DNA from: Chloroflexota bacterium
GTDB taxonomy: Bacteria; Chloroflexota; Anaerolineae; Aggregatilineales; J027
DNA: 64,000 bases
Reading direction: 5' to 3'
Assembly (NCBI GenBank): GCA_024434115.1
Contig: QMIT01000005.1
Coordinates: 186,001 to 250,000 of the forward strand
Of the stretch, positions 51,603-59,956 are shown one piece after another (within the stretch, counting starts at the first letter, position 1; every line of letters starts with the position of its first letter). A program made the translations under genes and the position numbers. Under the pieces are notes generated by a model, which was not told where the DNA came from, did no database searches, and saw nothing but the letters and a program-made list of their open reading frames with translations.

Positions 51603-52262
51603 TCACTGAAGCTGCAATTCGTTGGGTTGGATAATGTAGAGATAGCCACTGTGTAGTTCGACCACCCCATGTTCGGCTAATTTTTCAAGGTGACGTGAGG
51701 CCACTTCGCGCACCGTCCCGGCCAATTCTGCCAATTTCTCGTGGGTCAGATGGACGACGGGATAGGGTGACTCTGGTACAGCATGATTCATGAGGCAGTC
51801 ATTCAGTCGGTGGGCCACTGTCCACATCGCCAGACATTCGCTCAGACGGGCCAATTGATCGAGCCGCTCGCTATAAAGTTGCAGCAGTGTCTTGACCAAA
51901 CAGGGATTTTCCTGCATCAACGTGATAGTTTGTTCGTCGGGCAAAACCAGCAATGTCACCTCATCGAGGGCTTGGGCGCTGGCTGGGTTGCTTTCCGTAG
52001 AAAATAGTGGGCATGTGCCAAAGCATTTACCCGACTGAGCGATACACAGGGCTTGGCTGCGGCCCGTCATCGAGTGTTTCAAAATCCGCACGCGCCCGCT
52101 TAGGACAAACCAAATTCCCAGCGCCTGCTCCCCTTCGATAAAAATCATTTCGCCGGGGGCAAAGGTGCGACGTACCATCACTTCGGCCAGACCGCGTTGG
52201 CAGTCTTCCGACAGGTGGCGTAGAGCCGTAACCGTCCGAATTTCTTCCAATCGTATACTCAT
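51603..52262 (-). CDS. Crp/Fnr-family transcriptional regulator, upstream of a pair
   Basis: This protein of about 219 residues has a CNB-fold sensor (about 20-130; MIFIEGEQALGIWFVLSG) and an HTH with LTHEKLAELAGTVREVASRHLEKLAEHG. Its recognition helix has R-E-x-x-S-R, so it can read TGTGA or FNR-type sites. The ligand-contact residues of Crp are missing (CFGTCPLFSTESNPAS). ATG 52262 is the likely start; ATG 52271 is also possible. A TGTGAC-N4-GTCACA site lies about 65 bases before it, so autoregulation is likely. Confidence 0.85.
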   Translation of the reverse strand: MSIRLEEIRTVTALRHLSEDCQRGLAEVMVRRTFAPGEMIFIEGEQALGIWFVLSGRVRILKHSMTGRSQALCIAQSGKCFGTCPLFSTESNPASAQALDEVTLLVLPDEQTITLMQENPCLVKTLLQLYSERLDQLARLSECLAMWTVAHRLNDCLMNHAVPESPYPVVHLTHEKLAELAGTVREVASRHLEKLAEHGVVELHSGYLYIIQPNELQLQ

Positions 52263-52318
52263 GTCTCTCATTGTATGGATTCTGGCGCGACAGAGTAATG
52301 CCAATCGGAACTATTCGT

Positions 52319-52334
52319 TGTGACCAATGTCACA
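52319..52334. promoter_or_regulatory. Crp/Fnr-type operator, site 3 (TGTGACCAATGTCACA)
   Basis: Identical arms to sites 1 and 2. It lies between the stop of the BLUF gene and the start of the first Crp/Fnr regulator, on the side from which that regulator is transcribed. Confidence 0.72.
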
Positions 52335-52363
52335 TTTATCAAATGGCAATGGAAAACGTGTCT

Positions 52364-52783
52364 TTAACGCATGTAATCACGGAAGATACGCAGCAAGCGG
52401 TGGGCAAAGGTCGGGTTATTAGAGAAGGTCTCGCCGGTAAATTTGACGTTCAAATATTCGCTGTATCCCGGCACATCTTCTGGTTTGACCGACTGAAGAT
52501 TGACGAAGGCCATTTTCCATTCCGCAAAATTACGTTCAGTCACGGCGCGTTCACCAATCAGCAACACCCCTTTGTGGCGTTGGTCTTGCCGGATCACCTT
52601 ATAAAGCTCCCGCACGGTTTCGTCTTCCCCTTCCAAGACCTGCAAAAAATTACCACCACGATAGAGCAGCATCCCGGTGATGCCCAAACGTGCATTTTTC
52701 TCGCGGGCTTTTTCCAAAATCTCGAGCAGGGCGGGTTCGGTCAGCATTTCTGTGGCAGAACTGGCATAAATCAGATTAATCAC
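52364..52783 (-). CDS. BLUF-domain blue-light sensor
   Basis: This 139-residue protein consists of a BLUF domain: the Tyr in INLIYASSAT, the flavin-contact Gln in GNFLQVLEG and the Trp/Met segment FAEWKMAFVNLQ. BLUF proteins bind FAD and signal blue light through a change of hydrogen bonding. A short C-terminal helix follows (FAHRLLRIFRDYM), with no output domain, so it must act by protein contact. It lies upstream of the Crp/Fnr pair on the same strand. Confidence 0.88.
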   Translation of the reverse strand: MINLIYASSATEMLTEPALLEILEKAREKNARLGITGMLLYRGGNFLQVLEGEDETVRELYKVIRQDQRHKGVLLIGERAVTERNFAEWKMAFVNLQSVKPEDVPGYSEYLNVKFTGETFSNNPTFAHRLLRIFRDYMR

Positions 52784-52967
52784 AGCGGGTTACTCCTACA
52801 TGGAATGAATAGATGCGCTGTCAAGGATTTTGGCAAACCAAGTCTAGTGTTATCTTGGGAGAAGCTAAATAAATGATGAGTGATATAGAATTCAGTTATT
52901 TCATGGTTTTTCGGAACGATGATGCTTCCTCGAAAATGGAAAATTTAGACAGCAAGCGGTGGGTTGA

Positions 52968-53165
52968 CTGCCGATTACCCCCATTGACCATCTGAATACA
53001 CCCTATTGGTTGGGGTTGTGGTTCGGCGTTTTCCCAACGTGGCAGGGCATTGGGTTTCAAATTGGTGCAGTGGCCTTTGTGGTGGGAAGTTACTATGCGG
53101 CGGAACTGTTAAAACATCGCAAACGCAGCTATCGCGTGGCAGCACCCCAGCGCGGCATGGCCTAA
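52968..53165 (+). pseudogene. 3' remnant of a membrane-permease gene (FTR1-like ending)
   Basis: A 65-codon frame after a TGA at 52965-52967 reads LPITPIDHLNTPYWLGLWFG and, further on, GAVAFVVGSYYAAELLKHRKR before a TAA. The hydrophobic and basic pattern matches the end of a multi-pass transporter, possibly an FTR1-type iron permease, but the rest of the gene is absent. No ribosome site or start codon is present. Confidence 0.5.
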
Positions 53166-53257
53166 AAAATCGGCCTTTGGACTGAGGAGAACAAGGGCGA
53201 GTTGTTTTATAATAGAACGACATCGCCCTTTTCTTTGCAGCTTCAAGGATGATTTGG

Positions 53258-53950
53258 ATGGCCCTTGCGACGTGGTGGAAAAACGATCCCCTTCCGCTGT
53301 TACGCCCCCTCGCCAATTTCACAACCGGATTGGCAAACAACCATTTGCTGATGGCACGGCTCAACCGGCTGCCGATTGATGAGGTTCGTCAGCGGCTCCA
53401 AGCGGGGCATCGGCCCTATATTGGCTATTGGGAAGGCCAACCCGTCGCCTATGGATGGGTAGCAACCGAATCCGCCTCAATTGGTGAACTCGACCTCGAA
53501 TTTGCGCTGCCGTCTGGAGATCGTTATCTGTGGGATTTTGCGACACTGCCGGAATTTCAAGGACGTGGTATCTATCCCCATCTGTTGCAAGGCATTATGC
53601 ATACGGAGTCACGCGAGGCCGAGCGTTTTTGGATTTTGTATGCCCCCGAAAATTTGCCCTCCGGTGCGGGCATGGGCAAAGCGGGTTTGCTGCCAGTTGG
53701 TCAATTGTCGTTTCAAGCGGATGGTCGGGTGGGTCTAACCATCTTTAATGACTCAGATCGCGCCGCTGAGGGGGCGAAGGTGTTTGGTGTACCGCTTGTC
53801 CAAACGATATTGGCTCCGTGTTGGCACTGTGGCATGTTGATGGAACAGACCCTCACCGATGAACAGCAGCTCTGTTGGCCGCCATCCTCTATGCGTGCGA
53901 CCAACACCACCCGCTGCACCTGCGCCATCGAAATCCGACCCTCAGTGTAA
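53258..53950 (+). CDS. GNAT-family N-acetyltransferase
   Basis: This protein of about 230 residues has the acetyl-CoA-binding motif in FATLPEFQGRGIYPHLLQGI (Q-x-R-G-x-x-x-x-L-L) and ends with a cysteine-rich tail of CWHCGMLMEQ and RCTCAIE that may bind zinc. The acceptor is unknown. ATG 53258 has AAGGA 8 bases upstream; ATG 53249 directly abuts this sequence and is unlikely. Confidence 0.8.
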   Translation: MALATWWKNDPLPLLRPLANFTTGLANNHLLMARLNRLPIDEVRQRLQAGHRPYIGYWEGQPVAYGWVATESASIGELDLEFALPSGDRYLWDFATLPEFQGRGIYPHLLQGIMHTESREAERFWILYAPENLPSGAGMGKAGLLPVGQLSFQADGRVGLTIFNDSDRAAEGAKVFGVPLVQTILAPCWHCGMLMEQTLTDEQQLCWPPSSMRATNTTRCTCAIEIRPSV

Positions 53951-53966
53951 TTTTTCTGAGTGAACT

Positions 53967-54060
53967 TCACCCCTAACCCTTTTCTGAAACAGGCAATGGG
54001 ACTTAACGGTTGCTTTACTCCCCCTCTCTGAAAGCGTTCGGAGAGGGGGTTGGGGGGTGA
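53967..54060. repeat. intergenic repeat, copy D (diverged)
   Basis: Starts TCACCCCTAACCC, contains CCCCCTCTCTGAAAGCG... paired with GAGAGGGGG and ends GGGTTGGGGGGTGA. It has the same layout as copies A-C but a different core sequence, so it may belong to a sister family. It lies between convergent genes. Confidence 0.5.
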
Positions 54061-54068
54061 GGTCAATT

Positions 54069-55145
54069 TCATGGACAGTCTGCCATCGCTTCGGTGATTA
54101 AATGCACCATTTCAAGGCCCCCGCTCGCATTATTTTCGCGTGCATTGCGTGAGCTTTGTACCGCCACCACACGCGGCCCTTTTTCACCCTCCCACCAACC
54201 AAAAAACGGCCCGCCGGATTGACTGGGCCACACGTCGCCGCGATGCGCCATTGATTCGTGGCTGTCCTCCTGCCAATCCATGCCGTCCAGCGCGATGCCC
54301 GCTTGATAGGTGGGGCGATTACTGCCTGTCGTGTGACCCGGATAGCCGATATGTGACCAATAGGGCTTGCCATCCCATTCGTCGGTATAGGCGCGTGACC
54401 CCATCCAACCCGTTAAATCGCCAATACGCCGATCCAACACGACCACCGCGTAATCATAGCGCCCTTCGATTTCGTCAATCATTGGCCCGCGCACCTGATA
54501 TTTGTAATAGACCTGCACACCCCACGCCTCGCCAAACGGAGTGCTGCCATTAAAATAGGCCGGACGAAAACGCACCCACGCCGTCGAACCATCACGTTTC
54601 CAATAGATGACGTGGGCGGCGGTCAACAAATGACGTGGCCCGACCATGACCCCGCTGGCAATCCCGACAGGCGTATCTACCCGCCCAACCGTGCCCCAAG
54701 GATAGCTGGTATCACAAAACACGCGCCGATTATCGGGGGAGAATACGGTGGTGGCTTGATTTTCATCGTCAACGTCCGGCAATGGTTCATCAAGATCATC
54801 CCCTATCGTTTTGGGAATCAGGCGCAAGGGCAGGTGATCGGGGAGGTGTGGTTCGGTTTCGGCTACCTGACCCGTTGCCCCAATCATGGGAATCTGTTTG
54901 GCTTTTGACCCGGCTGGGAACACATGCTGCCCCACCTGAAAATTCCGCACGCGCAGCTTGAGTTCAACGCCGTTATTACCTTCAACATGTTTATCGCCCG
55001 CCTCAATCACTTCAAACTGGGGCGCATCGGTCACGGGCACAAACAGGCGTAGGTCAATTTCGGCTTCTACCAAGCGCGTCAAGGGGGCACGCGGCATGAT
55101 GGTTTGTGGGACATCTTGCGCCAAAAGGGGGGTAGAGGATTTCAT
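54069..55145 (-). CDS. trypsin/V8-like serine protease
   Basis: This protein of about 358 residues has the S1 catalytic triad: His in LLTAAHVIYW, Asp in RYDYAVVVLDRR and Ser in PSQSGGPFFGWW. An N-terminal part of about 120 residues has no signal peptide that I can see. V8-like enzymes cleave after acidic residues. ATG 55145 with AAAGG upstream is preferred to the frame start at 55229. It is divergent from the GNAT gene at 55251. Confidence 0.82.
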   Translation of the reverse strand: MKSSTPLLAQDVPQTIMPRAPLTRLVEAEIDLRLFVPVTDAPQFEVIEAGDKHVEGNNGVELKLRVRNFQVGQHVFPAGSKAKQIPMIGATGQVAETEPHLPDHLPLRLIPKTIGDDLDEPLPDVDDENQATTVFSPDNRRVFCDTSYPWGTVGRVDTPVGIASGVMVGPRHLLTAAHVIYWKRDGSTAWVRFRPAYFNGSTPFGEAWGVQVYYKYQVRGPMIDEIEGRYDYAVVVLDRRIGDLTGWMGSRAYTDEWDGKPYWSHIGYPGHTTGSNRPTYQAGIALDGMDWQEDSHESMAHRGDVWPSQSGGPFFGWWEGEKGPRVVAVQSSRNARENNASGGLEMVHLITEAMADCP

Positions 55146-55250
55146 AAGACAACCTTTAATAAATTTTGGATACCTAAATCCATTATAATGAAACCACATA
55201 CCTTTGGAGTCGGCCCAGTGCCAAAACACCTCAATTTTTGGGAGCTATCC

Positions 55251-55739
55251 GTGAAGATTGTGCCGTTCAAACCCGATTACACCGAACAAGTGGTAGATGT
55301 GATTTTGACCATCCAGAACACCGAATTTGATATTCCGATTACCCGTGCCCAACAGCCCGATTTGGACAACATCCCCGGCTACTATCAGCAGGGGGCAGGT
55401 AATTTTTGGGTCGCGTTGGAGGGTGAAAAAGTCGTTGGCACGATCAGCCTGCTCGATATTGGCAATGGGCAGGGGGCGCTGCGCAAAATGTTTGTGCATC
55501 GGGAGTATCGGGGTGGGGCACGCGGCGTGGCCCGTCAACTCCTGCAAACGCTCTTGGATTGGGCACGCACCCACCACTACACCGAGATTTTCTTGGGCAC
55601 CACTGATAAATTTCTAGCAGCGCATCGTTTTTATGAAAAAAGCGGCTTTGTCGAAGTCACCGCCGACGATTTGCCGCCTGCTTTCCCGAAAATGGCGGTG
55701 GATAACAAATTCTATATGTATGAGATAATGAGAGACTGA
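55251..55739 (+). CDS. GNAT-family N-acetyltransferase
   Basis: This protein of about 162 residues has the GNAT motif A region LRKMFVHREYRGGARGVARQL and a strand FVEVTADDLPP after FYEKSGF. It acetylates an unknown amine acceptor. GTG 55251 has GGGAGC upstream; the open frame from 55104 lacks support. The stop TGA overlaps the start of the HicB-like gene in TGATG, so the two are coupled. Confidence 0.82.
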   Translation: MKIVPFKPDYTEQVVDVILTIQNTEFDIPITRAQQPDLDNIPGYYQQGAGNFWVALEGEKVVGTISLLDIGNGQGALRKMFVHREYRGGARGVARQLLQTLLDWARTHHYTEIFLGTTDKFLAAHRFYEKSGFVEVTADDLPPAFPKMAVDNKFYMYEIMRD

Positions 55740-55954
55740 TGGAAACAAAACCAATGGGCGATTACCTAGCCCAACCTTACCGGGTGATTTTGCAGATCGA
55801 AGAGGACGGGTGGAGTGCTTCTATTCCTGATCTTCCTGGTTGCATTGGAGCGGGGGACACGATTACTGAGGCGCTTGCCATGCTGGAAGATGCGAAAAGC
55901 AGTTGGATTGAAGCCTCACTGAAAAAGAACCTACCGATTCCAGAGCCGCATTAG
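55739..55954 (+). CDS. HicB-like antitoxin domain protein
   Basis: This 71-residue protein has the HicB fold signature: YRVILQIEEDGWSASIPDLP, followed by GCIGAGDTITEALAMLEDAK. HicB proteins neutralise HicA RNases, but no hicA gene is adjacent and there is no C-terminal DNA-binding domain. It begins within the stop of the GNAT gene. Confidence 0.75.
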   Translation: METKPMGDYLAQPYRVILQIEEDGWSASIPDLPGCIGAGDTITEALAMLEDAKSSWIEASLKKNLPIPEPH

Positions 55955-56016
55955 GAGTTCTGGTGACTTGGTTTCTCTCCCAATCGTTGTTAACCATTGT
56001 TGCTGGGAGACTCGTC

Positions 56017-56820
56017 ATGAAAGCCACGACCTTCCGTGTCGGTACATTTTTAGCCCCCAACATGCTGCCCGTCTATCAGAGCCTTGTGCGTTATATCGGC
56101 GATCAATTGGGCCTGCCAACCGAACTGGTAGTCGGCACGGCCTATGATGAACTGTTCGATTACGACGCCTGTTTCATCTGTGGCCTGCCCTATATTTTGT
56201 ATACTCAGCCACGCCGTCCATCCTCGGCCCTAGAAGCCATCGCCGCCCCCATTTTGCAGGGCGAACGTTATCAAAATCGGCCTATCTATTTTTCGGATGT
56301 CATTGTCCGCCACGACAGCCCCTATCAAACGTTTGTGGATTTGCGTGGTTGCTCGTGGGCCTATAATGAGCCGCTGTCCCAATCGGGTTATGGCATTACC
56401 CGTTATACCTTAGTCAAGCGGGGCGAGACGAGGGGGTATTTTGGAAAAGTGGCCGAAGCGGGTTTTCATCAAAAGGCGATTGCGCTCGTCAGTCATGGCG
56501 AGATGGATGCCGCCGCGATTGACTCCCATGTGCTGGCGATTGCACTGCGCGATCATCCTGATCTGTGGCATCAAGTGCGGGTGATTGATACGTTTGGCCC
56601 CTCAACGATCCAGCCTTTTGCTGTCGCCAGCCGCCTGCCGACCAGCCTCAAATCCGATATTCAGGCTGTCCTAGTCCATGCCCATACCAATCCAGCGATG
56701 CAAGTGATCTTGGCGCGGGGGCTTATCGAGCGATTTGTGGCGGTGCAGGATGCTGATTATGACGACATCCGCCAGATGTTGTCGGCGTGTGAACAAGCCG
56801 ATTTCATGGTGCTCCGCTAG
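56017..56820 (+). CDS. PhnD-like phosphate/phosphonate-type substrate-binding protein, no signal peptide
   Basis: This protein of about 267 residues has the fold of PhnD-type solute-binding proteins: FRVGTFLAPNMLPVYQSLVR, DELFDYDACFICGLPYI, SDVIVRHDSPY, GCSWAYNEPLSQSGY and AIDSHVLAIAL. No signal peptide or anchor is visible, so it may work in the cytoplasm as an enzyme or sensor. ATG 56017 with GGGAGA upstream is preferred over the frame start at 55963. No permease or ATPase is nearby. Confidence 0.78.
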   Translation: MKATTFRVGTFLAPNMLPVYQSLVRYIGDQLGLPTELVVGTAYDELFDYDACFICGLPYILYTQPRRPSSALEAIAAPILQGERYQNRPIYFSDVIVRHDSPYQTFVDLRGCSWAYNEPLSQSGYGITRYTLVKRGETRGYFGKVAEAGFHQKAIALVSHGEMDAAAIDSHVLAIALRDHPDLWHQVRVIDTFGPSTIQPFAVASRLPTSLKSDIQAVLVHAHTNPAMQVILARGLIERFVAVQDADYDDIRQMLSACEQADFMVLR

Positions 56821-56864
56821 ACAGTCCCCCGCTGACGTATCCCCCATAGGGTCATTGGGGTGAA

Positions 56865-56887
56865 CACCCCATGCCGAAAATGGGGTG
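56865..56887. terminator. hairpin after the PhnD-like gene
   Basis: CACCCCAT (56865-56872) pairs with ATGGGGTG (56880-56887) around a 7-base loop, 45 bases past the stop. No T-run follows, so its role as terminator is uncertain. Confidence 0.45.
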
Positions 56888-56987
56888 CTTGCCGAATGTA
56901 GCTCTCCCCCCGGATTTGGTATCCTGTAATCAAGAAAACAAAACAGGACACGAAATTACACCAGAAAATAACTGGTAGGAGGCTAAG

Positions 56988-57155
56988 ATGGACGGATTGT
57001 TATTGACACTCAGCGTAATCGGGTTGTTTCTGCTGCGCGTTGGAGTTCCAGTGGTACTGCTCATCATCGTGGGGATGCTGGTTGAGCGTTGGCAGCGTCA
57101 TCGTGAAGCCGAAGTCAAACAATATATTGCAACGCACCCCCCCGTTAAACACTAG
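56988..57155 (+). CDS. small membrane protein of 55 residues
   Basis: The frame MDGLLLTLSVIGLFLLRVGV... to VKH has a strong TAGGAGG site 8 bases before its ATG. It encodes one or two hydrophobic segments (about residues 3-32) and a short basic C-terminal tail (RWQRHREAEVKQYI). No family is recognised. The gene is too short for a long-ORF filter but is well supported by the ribosome site and protein-like composition. Confidence 0.6.
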   Translation: MDGLLLTLSVIGLFLLRVGVPVVLLIIVGMLVERWQRHREAEVKQYIATHPPVKH

Positions 57156-57270
57156 GATGAGTTAGACACCGACCATTATCCGTCGCACCAATCTAATCTC
57201 CTAGCCGATGAAGTCCAGTGTATGGGCCTGTTGGAAAAATCTTCGACAGGCTTTTTTACTGTATCTATCA

Positions 57271-57657
57271 TCAGCTACCTGTCTCATCTTTGTCCAACAC
57301 ATCCAACTCCATAAACACCAATTTTTTGAATGGGCCTTGCCCAGAACGATAATTCCAAGTGCTTTCCAGAGGCCCCGGCTCATGTCCGCTTGGTATGACA
57401 AGCAGCAGGGTGTAATTGTTCTTGACATGATAGCCTTTGACGCCAACGTCAATAACCCAATGAAAATGTGTTTCATCAAAATAGAGGCGCTCTACTGCAT
57501 TTTCGATATCAAGCAATACCACACGTGCCGCCCCGCCTTTATGTAGTAAGCGTATGCGGACATTACGGGGCAGGGTCAATTGATGATATTCCTCTGCCAT
57601 CTGAATCGCTTCTTCAATGATCTGTTCAAAGAGGGCCTGAAACTCATCTCTAGTCAC
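57271..57657 (-). CDS. conserved-looking hypothetical protein
   Basis: This 128-residue protein begins with an acidic helix (DEFQALFEQIIEEAIQMAEEY), then has a beta-rich part with ARVVLLDIENAVERLYFDE and HFHWVIDVGVKG. I recognise no family. It starts one base after the stop of the PMT-type glycosyltransferase (TAGTGTG) and so should be co-translated with it. Confidence 0.6.
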   Translation of the reverse strand: MTRDEFQALFEQIIEEAIQMAEEYHQLTLPRNVRIRLLHKGGAARVVLLDIENAVERLYFDETHFHWVIDVGVKGYHVKNNYTLLLVIPSGHEPGPLESTWNYRSGQGPFKKLVFMELDVLDKDETGS

Positions 57658-57658
57658 A

Positions 57659-59872
57659 CTACTCTTGCTTCTCCCTATTCGGTGTCACCCGATAATAATA
57701 GGTGCGCTGTTGCGGGTCGCGGATTGGCTCAACCGTCAGTGGGCCAAACACCCGCCGCAAACCCGCCAGCCACTCATCAAAATAGACCAATTCGGCATTC
57801 ATCAAAATACGATAGGGGGCATGGGCATAATTTTGGATATAGGGGAGCGTTACCCCGGGATCACGAGCCTCTAAGAATCGGAAACGGGCAATATCTTGAT
57901 CGTCGCCGCGCAGCACCGTTGCAAGGTTGAAGTCGTAGCCCCGTGTCGTGATATACCAGAATTCTATGTCGGCGGGGGCGTCCTGATATTCGCGCACCAT
58001 CATAGCTTCAGGCGTCTGTGCTGAATTTTCTTTGGATAGTACATAAAACTGATAGAAGTTGAGCGCAATAATCGCCACACACAGCCCGACGAAGATGACC
58101 CGTTTGGCCCACTGTTGCCATGCTGCTTGGGTCAACCCTCCAAACAAAAAGTCAAAGCCGAAGGCTGCAAACAAGGCGTAAAACACCACCAGAAAATAGG
58201 TTCGGGTGTGAACGGGATAGGGATAGGGCACCAATGCCCCGACGATAAATGCCGCAAACAAAAAAGCCAATATCCCAAACAGGGCAATACGTTTGCGTGC
58301 GACTCGACTGAGCAACCACCCCATGCCGACCAACATCAAACACGAACTGACGATGTCCAGATGCGGGCCGTACACATAGTGGTCATCAAGGGAATCACTG
58401 AAGGAATGCGTCAGGGTGTACAGATAATTGGGCAACACCTGATCACGTAGGTGGTTGTCGCTGTTGACCTCGCTGTTATAGACCGACTTATCTGCAATAC
58501 TGTCCACCCAAAGAGTCTCCATCACGCGGGGATAGAACACTACGAAGAAGCCGAGCACAAAAATCGCCAATTGCGGCATCATGGCATACAAGTTGTGCAG
58601 CCAACGTTTGGGTTTTTCAATCGTTGTGATGATGAGCAGCAACGGCGGTAAGATAATAAATGGCAGGGCCAGTGAGAAGGTATAAAAAGCGAGTGTGCTG
58701 ACGACCCCCGCCAGATAAATCCCTAACCAGTTCTGGCGTTTGATTGCCAAGCCCATTAAGCCCAGTGCCGTCAGCACGACAGGTAGGGCTTGTAGATTGT
58801 TATAACCGATTTTGGCAATCGCCATGACTACATGCGAGGTCAGATAGACCACCACTGCCAGAAGTGCCCCATACTCACTGACAAACAGCCGCATCAATCC
58901 ATACAATGCGGGAACAGCCAGCACAACCATCAACACTTCTGAGATGCGCCATCCGTAAATGCTGATCCCATAGGTTCGCATGGTGGTGACGTGGATGTAG
59001 GTTGAAAACGTCGAAAAGTGATTGTATACCCCCTGATCCGATAGGGGGTGGGGTGGCGTGGGAGAATCAATATAGTCACGCGCAGTTTCGTAAAAGGCGT
59101 ATTCGTCCCCAATAAACGAATACTCCCACCGATCAAGGCGATAGGTATAAACCGCTATGCCTGCAACGGCCAGAAATGCCAAGATGCACACCGGGAGTGG
59201 CAGAATCTTGTGATACCAGAGCAGTACCAAAACATAAACCGCCCCGCCGCTAATGACGACACGTCCCTGCATATTATCGGTGGGGAAGCTGCCAAAGAGA
59301 TGCCCCAAACCAAACAGCAGCAGTAGATAACACACCAGCCATATCACTTCGCGGCGGCTCAAGAGACTTGGATTCCCGGCTGCCCGATCTCGACAATAAA
59401 CCACAACCCCCACCAGCAAAATATTCAGCGCCCATTCTTTCAAATCGGGTAACGTTTTATCGCTTATGGCGGGGTACATCACACGCAGGCTGTAGAGCAG
59501 GGTGATGATAGCGGTCACAAAATAGACGACACGCCAGCGCGAGGGGGTGAGGTGCAATTTCCATTCGACCGGACGAGGCAGGTCATCAAACATACTGGCG
59601 GTGGGTTTGCCCGCAATGGTCAGCAAGATGCCAACGGCCATGACCAGCAGCACATTCCCCAGATGGAACGGAACATGGGGATACCGGCACAGCGATAATT
59701 TTTCGCAGTTGTCGGGCATCAGGCGAATGAGGGTGTCAGAGGTTAATTCGGGCCACAATTCGTAGGCTTGGAGACGGATATGGGCAGCGATGATGAGGGC
59801 GAGGCCTATAACCAACAGCGGCAGCCGAATCAGCCACGCATAGCGGAATTTGGGGTGTTCAATGGGGTTCAA
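57659..59872 (-). CDS. PMT/GT39-type membrane glycosyltransferase
   Basis: This 737-residue protein has a dozen hydrophobic helices and the GT39/PMT layout, with the acidic motif in the first outer loop near EYSFIGDEYAFYETARDYI. These enzymes transfer a sugar from a polyprenyl-phosphate donor at the membrane. The C-terminal outer domain is about 130 residues. A function in surface-protein or cell-envelope glycosylation would fit the nearby surface genes, but this is inference. Confidence 0.82.
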   Translation of the reverse strand: MNPIEHPKFRYAWLIRLPLLVIGLALIIAAHIRLQAYELWPELTSDTLIRLMPDNCEKLSLCRYPHVPFHLGNVLLVMAVGILLTIAGKPTASMFDDLPRPVEWKLHLTPSRWRVVYFVTAIITLLYSLRVMYPAISDKTLPDLKEWALNILLVGVVVYCRDRAAGNPSLLSRREVIWLVCYLLLLFGLGHLFGSFPTDNMQGRVVISGGAVYVLVLLWYHKILPLPVCILAFLAVAGIAVYTYRLDRWEYSFIGDEYAFYETARDYIDSPTPPHPLSDQGVYNHFSTFSTYIHVTTMRTYGISIYGWRISEVLMVVLAVPALYGLMRLFVSEYGALLAVVVYLTSHVVMAIAKIGYNNLQALPVVLTALGLMGLAIKRQNWLGIYLAGVVSTLAFYTFSLALPFIILPPLLLIITTIEKPKRWLHNLYAMMPQLAIFVLGFFVVFYPRVMETLWVDSIADKSVYNSEVNSDNHLRDQVLPNYLYTLTHSFSDSLDDHYVYGPHLDIVSSCLMLVGMGWLLSRVARKRIALFGILAFLFAAFIVGALVPYPYPVHTRTYFLVVFYALFAAFGFDFLFGGLTQAAWQQWAKRVIFVGLCVAIIALNFYQFYVLSKENSAQTPEAMMVREYQDAPADIEFWYITTRGYDFNLATVLRGDDQDIARFRFLEARDPGVTLPYIQNYAHAPYRILMNAELVYFDEWLAGLRRVFGPLTVEPIRDPQQRTYYYRVTPNREKQE

Positions 59873-59956
59873 ATGAGTCTCCCTCGTCAGATGAATCTCG
59901 CCCCATGATACCCGTCCCTCAATCTTATGTGCAATTTTCGCTCAAATAGGTTTGCG

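Noticed and set aside
52975-53364. Minus-strand frame of 129 codons
   Set aside because: It is antisense to the permease remnant and the start of the acetyltransferase, with an Arg/Pro-rich product typical of a shadow frame.
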